Assembly: GCF_024160145.1 (NCBI RefSeq) | Contig: NZ_JAMYWQ010000005.1 | Span: 62,001-126,000 of the forward strand | Direction: 5' to 3' | Length of the DNA stretch: 64,000 nucleotides | From: Serratia nevei | Lineage (GTDB): Bacteria > Pseudomonadota > Gammaproteobacteria > Enterobacterales > Enterobacteriaceae | In this document: piece after piece, positions 7,582-15,824 of the stretch | Numbering within the stretch: the stretch's first letter is position 1 | How the letters are laid out: every line of letters starts with the position of its first letter | The notes under the pieces: generated by a model | The model's input: only the letters and a program-made list of their open reading frames with translations | Database searches by the model: none | What the model was told of the DNA's origin: nothing | Made by a program: the position numbers and the translations under genes

Positions 7582-8274
7582 TTACAGTTTGCGGATCACA
7601 TTGCCAATCAGGCATTTCACGGCGTTGACTTGCGCCGTCAGCCCCGGCTTGTCGGCGGGAAACACGCCGTCCAGCGCCGCGGTACCGACGGTGAAGCCAA
7701 CCGCATTGCCCGTCACCACGGCGGCGATGCGATCTTCGCGGTCGATAGAGCCGGCGATATAAACCGGTTTGTCGACCGCATCGCGCACCCGCCGAATCAA
7801 CGTCGGCACGTCGCCGGCAAAGCGGTAGGCCAGCAGATCCAGCCCTGTCACGCCCGGTAAAGCGGCGCGCTGGCGGGCGCTGGCGACAATATCGTCAATG
7901 TCACCTTCCAGCACGCTGGGGTGGCCGCTGATGCGGCCGGCGAACGGATAGTAGCGCAGGCCAGACTGACGAATGATCGGCAGCACGCTTTCCGGCCGCG
8001 TTCCCCCCATCAAGACATCAACGCCCAACGCCAGCGCCGCGCGCGCCGAATTCATCTCGCTGTCCTCATCCAGGCTAACCACTTCCAGATAAGCGGTGGC
8101 GCCACCGGCGTGGATCGCCTGCGCCAACTGTTTGAGTTGATCCAGCGGCAGGCCGATATCCTTAAAGCCGATATGCTTCACGCCGGCAGCCAGCACCTCG
8201 GGTAGCCGCGCTTGCGCATCGGGCACCGTGCTGTCGTTGCGCGTCAGCATGAAAATAAACTCGGGTGTGTGCAT
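7582..8274 (-). CDS. HisA/HisF-like TIM-barrel enzyme of the acid-sugar locus
   Basis: A 230-residue single-domain protein with the look of a phosphate-binding (beta/alpha)8 barrel: repeated strands VKHIGFKDIGL, ATAYLEVVS, VDVLMGG, LRYYPFAG, DKPVYIAGSID and a final GFTVGTAALDG. The last two strands end in glycine-rich loops, as in HisA/HisF and related enzymes that bind a phosphate. It is the last gene of a block with a DUF1537 kinase and PdxA2, 32 bases after pdxA2, so it should act on a phosphorylated intermediate of a four-carbon acid sugar. It is not a histidine enzyme: the true hisA is at 43111. The exact reaction is not known to me. Confidence 0.7.
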   Translation of the reverse strand: MHTPEFIFMLTRNDSTVPDAQARLPEVLAAGVKHIGFKDIGLPLDQLKQLAQAIHAGGATAYLEVVSLDEDSEMNSARAALALGVDVLMGGTRPESVLPIIRQSGLRYYPFAGRISGHPSVLEGDIDDIVASARQRAALPGVTGLDLLAYRFAGDVPTLIRRVRDAVDKPVYIAGSIDREDRIAAVVTGNAVGFTVGTAALDGVFPADKPGLTAQVNAVKCLIGNVIRKL

Positions 8275-8306
8275 GGTGTTTCCTTATTGTCTTCAGGTGA
8301 TATGAG

Positions 8307-9308
8307 TTATTGGGCGCGCAACATTTTTTCCGCCTGCCGGAAGGCGTACAGCAGGCTGGCGTGTTCCGCCCGTCCGCTGCCCGCGATATCGAACGCCGTA
8401 CCGTGGTCGACCGAGGTGCGGATAAACGGCAGGCCGACGGTGACGTTAACGCCGTGATCCACCCCGAGATATTTCACCGGGATCAGGCCCTGGTCGTGAT
8501 ATTGGGCGACCACAATGTCGAACTCCCCGCGCCGGGCGCGCATGAAAACGGTATCGCCGGGCCAGGGGCCGCTGACGTCCACCCCCTGTTCCCGCGCCAG
8601 GGCGATGGCGGGCACGATGACGTCAAGATCTTCGCGGCCGAACAGGCCATTCTCCCCGGCGTGCGGATTCAGGCCGGCCACCGCAATGCGCGGTTTCGCT
8701 ATGCCTAACGCCCGACAGGCCGTTTGCGCCAGATGAAACGCGCGCAGCTCGTTTTCCACGGTCGCCGCGTCGATGGCGTCCCGCAGCGAAACGTGAATGG
8801 AAACCAGGATCACCCGCAGCTCGTCGTTGGCCAGCATCATGGCGAAGTCCTGGGTGCCCGAGCGCGCCGCCAGGATCTCGGTGTGCCCCGGATAATCGAT
8901 CCCCGCCAGGCGCATCGCCTCCTTGTTCAGCGGCGCGGTAACGATGCCGGCGATGCGCCCCGCCAATGCCAGATCGATGGCGGCAACCACCCAGGCATAA
9001 GACGCCGCGCCCGCGCGCTTATCGAGCCTGCCGAGGGGCAAGTCCGCCGGCAGCGTAACGCCGGCGGAATAGACGGCGGTTTCTCCTCGCGTCCAGGCGT
9101 CGTCCCATCCCGCCAGCGAGGCGGGCAGCTCACGGATGTGCAGCGTCAGCCCCAGACTGGCCGCCGCGCGCGCCAGGGCGCCGGCATCGCCGATCACCAC
9201 ATAAGGCGTGCTCAACCGCTCTTTGGCCGCCAGTTTGGCGATGATCTCCGGCCCGATACCGGCGGGATCGCCCATGGTTATCGCCAGCGGCAAGGTGGAA
9301 AGGGTCAT
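8307..9308 (-). CDS. pdxA2: PdxA2: 4-phospho-acid-sugar dehydrogenase (PdxA family)
   Basis: A 333-residue member of the PdxA family (4-hydroxythreonine-4-phosphate dehydrogenase): ITMGDPAGIGPEI at the start, PLNKEA, YPGHTEIL and the metal-binding histidine region NPHAGENGLFG and QYHDQG. PdxA2 proteins partner with DUF1537 kinases and oxidise and decarboxylate D-threonate or D-erythronate 4-phosphates to dihydroxyacetone phosphate. The start overlaps the stop of the kinase gene by four bases, which fits translational coupling. The context makes the catabolic PdxA2 role much more likely than vitamin B6 synthesis. Confidence 0.82.
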   Translation of the reverse strand: MTLSTLPLAITMGDPAGIGPEIIAKLAAKERLSTPYVVIGDAGALARAAASLGLTLHIRELPASLAGWDDAWTRGETAVYSAGVTLPADLPLGRLDKRAGAASYAWVVAAIDLALAGRIAGIVTAPLNKEAMRLAGIDYPGHTEILAARSGTQDFAMMLANDELRVILVSIHVSLRDAIDAATVENELRAFHLAQTACRALGIAKPRIAVAGLNPHAGENGLFGREDLDVIVPAIALAREQGVDVSGPWPGDTVFMRARRGEFDIVVAQYHDQGLIPVKYLGVDHGVNVTVGLPFIRTSVDHGTAFDIAGSGRAEHASLLYAFRQAEKMLRAQ

Positions 9309-10420
9309 CGTTCTTCTCCTTCTCGGTCAGCGCGCAACCGGGTTACGCAGTTCAACAACGTGGCAGCCCGGCCAAAACCGCCCGCCTTGGTGGCGAACGG
9401 CAGCCTGCGGCCCGGCAGATTTAACAACCCGAAAGGCACGCCGGGTTCCACCTCACCGAACAGCGTCAATGAGCCGGCCGCCATGGCGTCGACGATACGC
9501 CGCGCGGTATCGCCGCCGGTCGCCACCAGCCCGTCGAAGGCGGGCGTGCAACGGCTGACGACCGCGCCCAGCGCAGCGGCATGATCCGCCGCGGCCGCTC
9601 GCGACCGGGGCGACATCAGGCAAACCACATCGGCACGCGCAAACGCCGCTCGCACCTCTTGCGCTACCGCCTCGGGATCGGCCGCTTCAGGCAGCGTGAC
9701 CAGCACGGCGCCCGCCTGCCGCAGGCTTGCCAACTGGGCGTCATTCGCCGGATGCAGGCTGCCGATCGCCACCAGCACCTTGCGGGCTCGCAGCGGCGGT
9801 TGAGCGGGCGGCGCGTTCTCCTCCGAGGACAACGCACGCGACAGCGCCGCCGCCAGGCCCGGCGATCCCACCCACACCACCGGTTCGGCAATGCCGATCC
9901 GCCTCACGACCTCATCCAACTCGCCGTTGTCTGCGGCGTCGAATACCTGAAAGCGCGTCGGCTCCAGCCCTGCCATGCGCTCCATGACGTAGCCGGTGAC
10001 GATCGGGTTCTTCGGATCGCGCGCAAAGGCGGTCTGCTCCAGCGCGACGCCGTCGACGTATTGCCGGCCGCCCACCGTGGTGCGGCCGGCATCCGGGAAG
10101 GCCGGCGCGACGATGGCGAGACGGCGCCCGCTGCCCGTCAGCGCCCCGCGCGTTTCCGGCCCCAGATTGCCGCGCAGCGTGGAATCGACCGTTTTGTAGA
10201 TGAGGTGCGCCGGTTTCACGCAGGCGGCGGCATGGCGAAAACGCCGCTCCGCCTGCTCCGGCGAAACGAAGCGGGAATCTAAATCGAAAGCGACGATCTC
10301 CGCGCCCTGCAACGTGGCATCGGGCAGGCGCAGCATGACGCAGGCATTCAGTCCGCGTGCGGCGAACGGGGCCGCACCGTCGAGCGCGCTGGTAAGATCA
10401 TCGGCGAGAATGGCAATCAT
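9305..10420 (-). CDS. dtnK: Four-carbon acid sugar kinase (DUF1537/DtnK family)
   Basis: A 371-residue kinase of the DUF1537 family, which phosphorylates D-threonate, L-threonate or D-erythronate at C4. The N-terminal domain begins MIAILADDLTSALDGAAPFA, the typical substrate-side motif; the C-terminal nucleotide side has LVATGGDTARRI and GEVEPGVPFG. I chose ATG 10420; upstream extension to 10474 adds residues that do not resemble the family. It is the first gene of the block with pdxA2 and the TIM barrel, divergent from a LysR gene. Which acid sugar is used cannot be told from the sequence. Confidence 0.85.
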   Translation of the reverse strand: MIAILADDLTSALDGAAPFAARGLNACVMLRLPDATLQGAEIVAFDLDSRFVSPEQAERRFRHAAACVKPAHLIYKTVDSTLRGNLGPETRGALTGSGRRLAIVAPAFPDAGRTTVGGRQYVDGVALEQTAFARDPKNPIVTGYVMERMAGLEPTRFQVFDAADNGELDEVVRRIGIAEPVVWVGSPGLAAALSRALSSEENAPPAQPPLRARKVLVAIGSLHPANDAQLASLRQAGAVLVTLPEAADPEAVAQEVRAAFARADVVCLMSPRSRAAAADHAAALGAVVSRCTPAFDGLVATGGDTARRIVDAMAAGSLTLFGEVEPGVPFGLLNLPGRRLPFATKAGGFGRAATLLNCVTRLRADREGEER

Positions 10421-10532
10421 CGCAGTTACCGGTAAGTGGAAAGTGATGCACACTTTGGCGGATTTGGCTGGCAATAAAAAACGATTTGCGTAGTATCGAT
10501 GATTGATAAAAACTCAATCAAAAGGGGGCGCA

Positions 10533-11444
10533 GTGCGTCAACGAAGATTGCCTAACCTGGCGGTATTGCGGGCTTTCGAAGCTACGGTGCGGTACGGCAG
10601 CGTGTCGAAAGCCGCCAAATCTCTCAACGTCACCGACGGCGCCGTCAGCCGCGCGGTGCGCGAATTCGAGCAGACCCTGGGATTCGCGCTGTTTCAACGC
10701 ACCAGCCGCATGGTGCATCCGACGCCGCAGGCGCAAGAGTTGGCGAGCGAGATCGGCCGGGGGCTGGACAACCTGCAGTCGGCGATCGACCGCGCCTGTC
10801 GGCATCATCAGAATCGCCCGCTGGTGATCTCCTGCGAGCCGACCTTTCTGATCCGCTGGCTGATCCCGCGTCTGGCCGGCTTGCAGCAGGCGGTGGGGAA
10901 AGAACGCGATCTGCAGCTGGTCTCCGCCGGCGGCGCCGTCGCCTTCTCGCGTGAAGGCATCGATCTGGCGATCCGCCGCAACGATTTCCCAATCGCCGAC
11001 GACGTGGTCGCCCGCCCGTTCCTCAAAGAACGGGTTGGCCCGGTATGCCGCCGGGAGCATGCCGCGGCGGAGCGTGAACTGCGCGGCACCCTGCTCCACA
11101 CCGAGACACGCCCCAACGCCTGGCGCGACTGGTGCGCCCACAGCGGCATCGAGATCCGGCCGGGTAACGAGCTGCGTTTCGAACATTTCTATCTCAGCCT
11201 GCAGGCGGCGGTCGCCGGCGCCGGTATCGGCATCGGCATCGGCCCGATGGCGCTGGTGGCGGATGATATCGTCAACGGCGCGCTGGTAGCGCCTCACGGC
11301 TTTGCGCCTGACGGGACAGATTACGTGCTGATGACCCAGGCCGACGGCCAGGACGATGCGATATTCTCAACGGTGTTGGATTGGCTGATCGCCATGGGGG
11401 AAGAAACCGAACGGGCGGTGTTGGTGGGCGAAAAGAAAGCGTAA
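10533..11444 (+). CDS. LysR-type regulator divergent from the acid-sugar genes
   Basis: A LysR-family regulator of about 303 residues. The N-terminal winged helix (NLAVLRAFEATVRYGSVSKAAKSLNVTDGAVSRAVREFE) resembles the GcvA/AmpR subgroup. The C-terminal half is a periplasmic-binding-like effector domain. I prefer GTG 10533, preceded by AAAGGGGG, over TTG 10503. The 112-base gap to the kinase gene is the natural place for its binding sites. It probably activates the kinase/pdxA2 block in response to an acid sugar or its phosphate. Confidence 0.85.
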   Translation: MRQRRLPNLAVLRAFEATVRYGSVSKAAKSLNVTDGAVSRAVREFEQTLGFALFQRTSRMVHPTPQAQELASEIGRGLDNLQSAIDRACRHHQNRPLVISCEPTFLIRWLIPRLAGLQQAVGKERDLQLVSAGGAVAFSREGIDLAIRRNDFPIADDVVARPFLKERVGPVCRREHAAAERELRGTLLHTETRPNAWRDWCAHSGIEIRPGNELRFEHFYLSLQAAVAGAGIGIGIGPMALVADDIVNGALVAPHGFAPDGTDYVLMTQADGQDDAIFSTVLDWLIAMGEETERAVLVGEKKA

Positions 11445-11499
11445 CGGGGAAAAGTCTCCGCCTGCTGCGCAGGGCAAGCGGAGTGGCGTCAGGCGGCGA

Positions 11500-12012
11500 T
11501 TACTTCTGTTCGGCCTGGCTTACGGTGTCTTCGGCTTTCCAGATGCGGTATTTCACTTCCGCGTCTTTCGGCGCGTACACCACGATCGGCAGGCGGCTGT
11601 TGTAGCGCTGCATCGCGGCATCACCCAGGTTGGCGGCGATGAATTGCTTGGTCTTGGTGTTGTCCGGGCAGCCCATCAGCGTGGAGGCCGGATCGGACAG
11701 CTTCTCCAGCACCAGGTAGTCATAGCCCCAGCCGGAGAGGGTTTTGGTTTCCAGCGTGCCGCCAATCATGTGGCGGTTGCAGTCCACTTCCAGCGTCTTG
11801 CCGATCAGCAGCTCCACCTTGTAGTTCTCTTCGTGCTCTTGCTTCGGCAGGTAGATCACCTGGCGGTTCATGCCCTTCTCGGCTTTCGGGTAAGGCGCGA
11901 TCTTTTCCAGCGGCTGTTTGCTGATATCCGCATCATCGCCAGAGGTAGCCGCCATGGCGCCGGCGGAAACGGCCATCAGCAGGCCAGAAAATACAACGGA
12001 TGCCTTGTTCAT
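11500..12012 (-). CDS. eco: Ecotin, periplasmic serine protease inhibitor
   Basis: A 170-residue precursor with a signal peptide ([21 protein letters not shown], cut after AMA). The mature part is a clear ecotin: [23 protein letters not shown], the disulphide cysteines, and the reactive-site loop STLMGCP with Met at P1, then the C-terminal dimer arm [13 protein letters not shown]. Ecotin is a homodimeric inhibitor of trypsin-fold proteases, including neutrophil elastase. It faces the LysR gene convergently and forms a single-gene unit. Confidence 0.97.
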   Translation of the reverse strand: MNKASVVFSGLLMAVSAGAMAATSGDDADISKQPLEKIAPYPKAEKGMNRQVIYLPKQEHEENYKVELLIGKTLEVDCNRHMIGGTLETKTLSGWGYDYLVLEKLSDPASTLMGCPDNTKTKQFIAANLGDAAMQRYNSRLPIVVYAPKDAEVKYRIWKAEDTVSQAEQK

Positions 12013-12152
12013 GTTTTATCCCTACACGTTGTCAAATAATCCGCCTATAAACTAATACACTACAGCCAAGCCCGCCACAGGTTTAATCTTCTTTACAATA
12101 GGCAATAAATAGTGATAATCGCCTGATAACATCGATTAGCCAGAGCAATGAC

Positions 12153-12428
12153 TCAGCATTTCTTCAGATTGGCAACACAGGCCTTCACCACCTGATAGAC
12201 ATAATCCTGGCATGCCAGCCCGGTTTGCGGATCGTACTTGCCCTGATTGGTGATGTTGCTGGACAACACGCGAATGCCGACGAACGGCACCTTGAACTCG
12301 GCGGCGACTTGCTCCTCGCGCGGGTTCTCCAGCCGCTGGGCGAAACGTTCCGCCTCCACCGGCATAGCGCCCTGAACCACGATCGGCCCGGCGGCCGCCA
12401 ACAGTAAGACACGTGCTTGATTCTTCAT
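12153..12428 (-). pseudogene. Internally deleted MTA/SAH nucleosidase-like gene
   Basis: The 91-codon frame begins with a signal-like stretch (MKNQARVLLLAAA), then PIVVQGAMPVEAERFAQRLENP as at the start of exported methylthioadenosine/SAH nucleosidase-like proteins. It then jumps to FKVPFVGIRVLSSNITN, which belongs near the C-terminal catalytic region of the same fold. Most of the core (well over 100 residues) is missing, yet the frame is kept. The usual length is about 230-250 residues. It is therefore probably a non-functional remnant; a residual secreted peptide cannot be excluded. Confidence 0.65.
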
Positions 12429-12558
12429 CGCCACACTCTCATCCCGAAAAAGCAAACGACCACCTTCGCCGGATAGGGTTTTCTTACCGGTGGACTAAGG
12501 TTTTCTTAAGACAGAATTATTACAGTGGCGTTATTCAATCCTGTCACCGAGCCTGCGC

Positions 12559-13299
12559 GTGGATCCAGAATCATCATTAAATCAATCCTCAACGGCACCG
12601 CAAATTAAGACAAGCGCCCTTTACTCCCTGCCGACATCCTTTTACCGTTGGCAGGTTTTGGGCCTGCTGATCAGCGGCCTGGTGTTCCTGTGGCTCTCCC
12701 GCAACGAACGGCTGGACTGGGCGATCAGCAACTTTTGGTACGATCCCGCCAGCGGGCATTTCCCATGGCAAAACAATGATTGGCTGGATCTGATCAACCA
12801 CCGCTTGCTGAAACAGCTGGTGATCGTTGGGGCGGTACTGACGCTGTTTTACGGCATCTATCGCCGCAACGCGCGCCTGATATTGACCATGCTGTTGATC
12901 GGCATCGGCCCGTTGGTGGTGGGCATGCTCAAGGCCACCAGCGCGCACTCCTGCCCGTGGGATCTGATCGAGTACGGCGGCCGGGCGATGTCCTTCCCGC
13001 TGTTCGGCGCGGTACCGGCGCTGCCGGGCCCCGGCCGCTGTTTTCCCGGCGGGCACGCCTCGAGCGGTTTCGCGGTCATGGCGTTGTTTTTCCTGTTTTA
13101 TCCGCAGCGTCCGCGCCTGGCCTGGTGGTGCTGGTGCGGCGGCATTGCGCTCGGCATGCTGATGGGCTTTGGCCAGATCATGCGCGGCGCCCATTTTCTT
13201 ACCCATAACCTGTGGGCGGGTTGGTGGGTTTGGTTGAGCCAGTTGGCTATTTATTGGACGGTTAGCGGCTGTTGGCGCCGCAAGACGAGGTTACCATGA
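12559..13299 (+). CDS. PAP2-family membrane phosphatase
   Basis: A 246-residue inner-membrane protein with about six hydrophobic segments. The PAP2 signature is present: a KATSAHSCPWD element (motif 1), PGGHASSGF (motif 2, here GGH in place of SGH) and RGAHFLTHNLWAGW (motif 3, with the catalytic His and N in place of the usual D). It resembles the LpxT/lipid-phosphatase branch acting on undecaprenyl diphosphate or lipid A. The start is GTG 12559. Its stop overlaps the next gene, another PAP2 phosphatase (ATGA), so two lipid phosphatases are made from one message. Confidence 0.82.
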   Translation: MDPESSLNQSSTAPQIKTSALYSLPTSFYRWQVLGLLISGLVFLWLSRNERLDWAISNFWYDPASGHFPWQNNDWLDLINHRLLKQLVIVGAVLTLFYGIYRRNARLILTMLLIGIGPLVVGMLKATSAHSCPWDLIEYGGRAMSFPLFGAVPALPGPGRCFPGGHASSGFAVMALFFLFYPQRPRLAWWCWCGGIALGMLMGFGQIMRGAHFLTHNLWAGWWVWLSQLAIYWTVSGCWRRKTRLP

Positions 13300-13904
13300 T
13301 GGAACAGTTGAACGACTTTCTTTTCGCCTGGATCAATGCGACCCCGGCGTCCCCCGAGTGGACGATCGATTTCGCCACCTTTTTGGCGCGCGATCTTATC
13401 ATCATCGTACCGCTGCTGATCGTCGGCCTGTGGCTGTGGGGGCCGCAGAACCAGCTGGTTTCACAGCGCCAGGTGGTGGCGAAAACCACTATCGCCCTGC
13501 TGTTCGCCATGCTTGCCGCCGCCACCATCGGCGCGTTGCTGCCACATGAGCGCCCGTTCGTCGCCGGCGTGGGTTACACCTTCCTGCCGCACGCCCCGGA
13601 CAGCTCGTTCCCCAGCGATCACGGCACCGCCATCTTTACCTTTGCGCTGGCGTTCCTGTTCTGGCACCGCGTGTGGTCCGGCGTGCTGCTGATGATCGTC
13701 GCCGTCGGCATCGCCTGGTCACGCGTTTACCTCGGCGTGCACTGGCCGCTGGATATGGTTGGCGGTTTCCTGCTCGGCCTGGTCGGTTGCCTGTTCGCCC
13801 AGCTGGTGTGGAATCTGTTCGGCGATATCATCGCCGACAAGCTGTCGCGTCTTTACCGCTTCCTGTTCGCCTTCGCCATTCGCCGCGGTTGGGTGAAAGA
13901 GTAA
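13296..13904 (+). CDS. ybjG: Undecaprenyl-diphosphatase, BcrC/YbjG type
   Basis: A 202-residue integral membrane protein, nearly collinear with E. coli YbjG (LINATP, KDLI-VPLL-LWLWGP, PSDHGTAIFTFALAF, WSRVYLGVHWPLDM). The PAP2 motifs are the HERPF region, PSDH and SRVYLGVHWPLD. It dephosphorylates undecaprenyl pyrophosphate at the periplasmic face, recycling the carrier for peptidoglycan and O-antigen, and gives bacitracin tolerance. ATG 13296 follows a GAGG site and overlaps the preceding stop. Confidence 0.93.
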   Translation: MMEQLNDFLFAWINATPASPEWTIDFATFLARDLIIIVPLLIVGLWLWGPQNQLVSQRQVVAKTTIALLFAMLAAATIGALLPHERPFVAGVGYTFLPHAPDSSFPSDHGTAIFTFALAFLFWHRVWSGVLLMIVAVGIAWSRVYLGVHWPLDMVGGFLLGLVGCLFAQLVWNLFGDIIADKLSRLYRFLFAFAIRRGWVKE

Positions 13905-13919
13905 TCGCACAACATGACA

Positions 13920-13935
13920 GGGGCGTTACCGCCCC
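13920..13935. terminator. Short hairpin between convergent genes
   Basis: GGGGCG TTAC CGCCCC forms a six-pair stem followed by TTATTT in the plus direction. It lies between the ybjG stop and the stop of the facing mutarotase-like gene. Confidence 0.6.
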
Positions 13936-13941
13936 GTTATT

Positions 13942-14778
13942 TCACACCGCGCCGGTGGTCACGCAAAACGCCCGCGTTTTTCCCGCTCCCAGCATCACCT
14001 CGGCTTCTTCCTCCGGTGCATTCGGGCGGCAGTTCGCCGGCTGGATAAAAGCCAGCAACCGCCGGTTGCCCTGAACGGCGATGCGCCGGAGCGCATAATT
14101 GAATTGCCCGGTGGCGAAGCGCGTCACATAGCGCCGGCCTTGCGGCGCCAGCATAAAGAACTCGGCCTGATCCACGTAGCGCGACAGATCGTCGGAGCAC
14201 AGCAGTTCCTGCCCGAGGGTATCCCCCAACAGAGCCGGCGTCGGCAGGTTCTGGCGGAATACCGCGTCGGGAATGCAATCGTAGTTGAGGCGGCATACGT
14301 AGCGCAGCGGCTGCGGCCGATCGGCCAGGTTGGTGACCTTCATCTCAATGGCGAATTGCGCACTCTGCGCCACCAGACGCAGCGCCGGGCCGATACGCCA
14401 GCGCTCACCCAACCGCACGCCCTCGCCGCGCAACGTCAGCTCGTCGCCCGCCAATTGCAGCCACACGCGCTGCATCTGCGGCAGCGCGCCGTCCTGATTC
14501 GGCCAGGCGGGACAGAAAGCGGCATCTTCAGCGCCCGTTTTTACGGTGCCCCGCATGCTGCGGCGGCCAGACTTCAGCGAGTAACCGTCAAACTCGGCGT
14601 CCCAGATCGCCAGGCCCTGATACGGCAAGACCGCCAGTGCACCGCGGCGATTCGCCAACGTCAGCATCGGCCCGCGTTCTGCGCAGCGATGCGCGCTCAC
14701 CGCGAAATCCGCATTGCGGAACAGTTCCTGCCGTTGCGCCCCGAAAGCTTCAGGAGCCAGATCGATGTTGATCTTCAT
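13942..14778 (-). CDS. Aldose 1-epimerase (mutarotase)-like protein, deoxyribose locus
   Basis: A 278-residue protein of the galactose mutarotase-like beta-sandwich (DUF4432/aldose 1-epimerase relatives). Seen are a central LAVLPYQGLAIWDAEFDG and later YVCRLNYDCIPDA, similar in place to the catalytic His/Glu strands of mutarotases. ATG 14778 has a GAGGG site and removes 14 unlikely residues from the longest frame. It is divergent from deoC, and two palindromes lie between them, so it is likely controlled by DeoR and used in deoxyribose or deoxynucleoside breakdown. The catalytic residues were not pinned down with certainty. Confidence 0.72.
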   Translation of the reverse strand: MKINIDLAPEAFGAQRQELFRNADFAVSAHRCAERGPMLTLANRRGALAVLPYQGLAIWDAEFDGYSLKSGRRSMRGTVKTGAEDAAFCPAWPNQDGALPQMQRVWLQLAGDELTLRGEGVRLGERWRIGPALRLVAQSAQFAIEMKVTNLADRPQPLRYVCRLNYDCIPDAVFRQNLPTPALLGDTLGQELLCSDDLSRYVDQAEFFMLAPQGRRYVTRFATGQFNYALRRIAVQGNRRLLAFIQPANCRPNAPEEEAEVMLGAGKTRAFCVTTGAV

Positions 14779-14823
14779 CTTTTTTCCCTCGACGTTTCGC
14801 CCGCGCAGGCCGCGAGCCAAAAA

Positions 14824-14839
14824 TGTTATTTAAATAACA
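14824..14839. promoter_or_regulatory. Perfect 16-bp palindrome, DeoR-like operator
   Basis: TGTTATTTAAATAACA is a perfect palindrome. The E. coli DeoR operator, from memory TGTTAGAATTCTAACA, has the same length and the same TGTTA/TAACA arms. It lies in the gap between the mutarotase-like gene and deoC. Confidence 0.75.
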
Positions 14840-14855
14840 ACCAACCTGCCTTTAA

Positions 14856-14869
14856 GTTATACGTATAAC
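14856..14869. promoter_or_regulatory. Second DeoR-like operator palindrome
   Basis: GTTATACGTATAAC is a perfect 14-bp palindrome; extended by one base on each side it reads AGTTATACGTATAACA, one mismatch short of the 16-bp pattern. Its centre is 31 bp from the first palindrome, about three helical turns, so both sites lie on the same face. Confidence 0.7.
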
Positions 14870-14989
14870 AGCCTGATAGCGACGATCGGATCGACATTTT
14901 TTAAACATCACTAGGTTTATCGGCATCTGAATGTTATTATTTTCACATTCCCATCCCGCTTACTGTCTTAACCTCACTAAGGAATCGCG

Positions 14990-15670
14990 ATGACCACCGA
15001 AACCATCGACTACGCCAGCTATGTTGACCACACCCTGCTGGCGATGGACGCCACCGAACTGCAGATCGCCAAACTGTGCGAGGAAGCGCAGCAGCACAAC
15101 TTCTATGCGGTATGCGTCAACTCCGGCTACGTGCCGCTGGCAGCCCAGCTGCTGCAGGAAAGCACCGTAAAAGTCTGCTCGGTGATCGGTTTCCCGCTGG
15201 GCGCCGGCCTGACCGTCGCCAAAGCCTTTGAAGCCAAAGCGGCGATCGCCGCCGGCGCGCAAGAGATCGATATGGTGATCAACGTCGGCTGGTTGAAAAG
15301 CGGCCTGCTGGACGAAGTGAAAGCCGACATCGCCGCCGTGCGCGAGGTTTGCGCGGCGATCCCGTTGAAGGTAATATTGGAAACCTGCCTGCTCAGCGAT
15401 GCGCAGATCGTCCAGGTTTGTGAAATGTGTCGCGAACTCGATGTGGCCTTCGTGAAAACCTCCACCGGCTTCAGCACCGGCGGCGCTCGGGAAGAGCACG
15501 TCAAACTGATGCGTGAAACCGTGGGCAGCGAAATGGGCGTGAAAGCTTCCGGCGCCGTGCGCGATCGCGCCACCGCCGAGAAGATGATCAACGCCGGCGC
15601 CACGCGTATCGGCACCAGCTCCGGCGTCGCCATCGTATCCGGCGCTCAGCCGGCGGCGGGCAGCTACTGA
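14990..15670 (+). CDS. deoC: Deoxyribose-phosphate aldolase
   Basis: A 226-residue DeoC of the short type. It splits 2-deoxyribose 5-phosphate into acetaldehyde and glyceraldehyde 3-phosphate. The Schiff-base lysine is in [10 protein letters not shown], the second lysine in VKASGAVRD, and the acid in [14 protein letters not shown]. The end [11 protein letters not shown] binds phosphate. The gene has a good start after 'aaggaatcgcg' and is followed by deoR on the same strand. Control by DeoR through the two upstream palindromes is likely. Confidence 0.96.
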   Translation: MTTETIDYASYVDHTLLAMDATELQIAKLCEEAQQHNFYAVCVNSGYVPLAAQLLQESTVKVCSVIGFPLGAGLTVAKAFEAKAAIAAGAQEIDMVINVGWLKSGLLDEVKADIAAVREVCAAIPLKVILETCLLSDAQIVQVCEMCRELDVAFVKTSTGFSTGGAREEHVKLMRETVGSEMGVKASGAVRDRATAEKMINAGATRIGTSSGVAIVSGAQPAAGSY

Positions 15671-15824
15671 TCGTCGGCATGCCCTGACGGGCACAGCCAA
15701 TACACTCCGATGCGGGACAATACGGGCGGCCAAGGCGGCCCGATATTGCCCCGCATTGTTGTGTTTAGCGCCGGGCACGCCGGCACGCCCCTTTACCTCT
15801 ACTTACCAGTGGGAAGACGGACCT

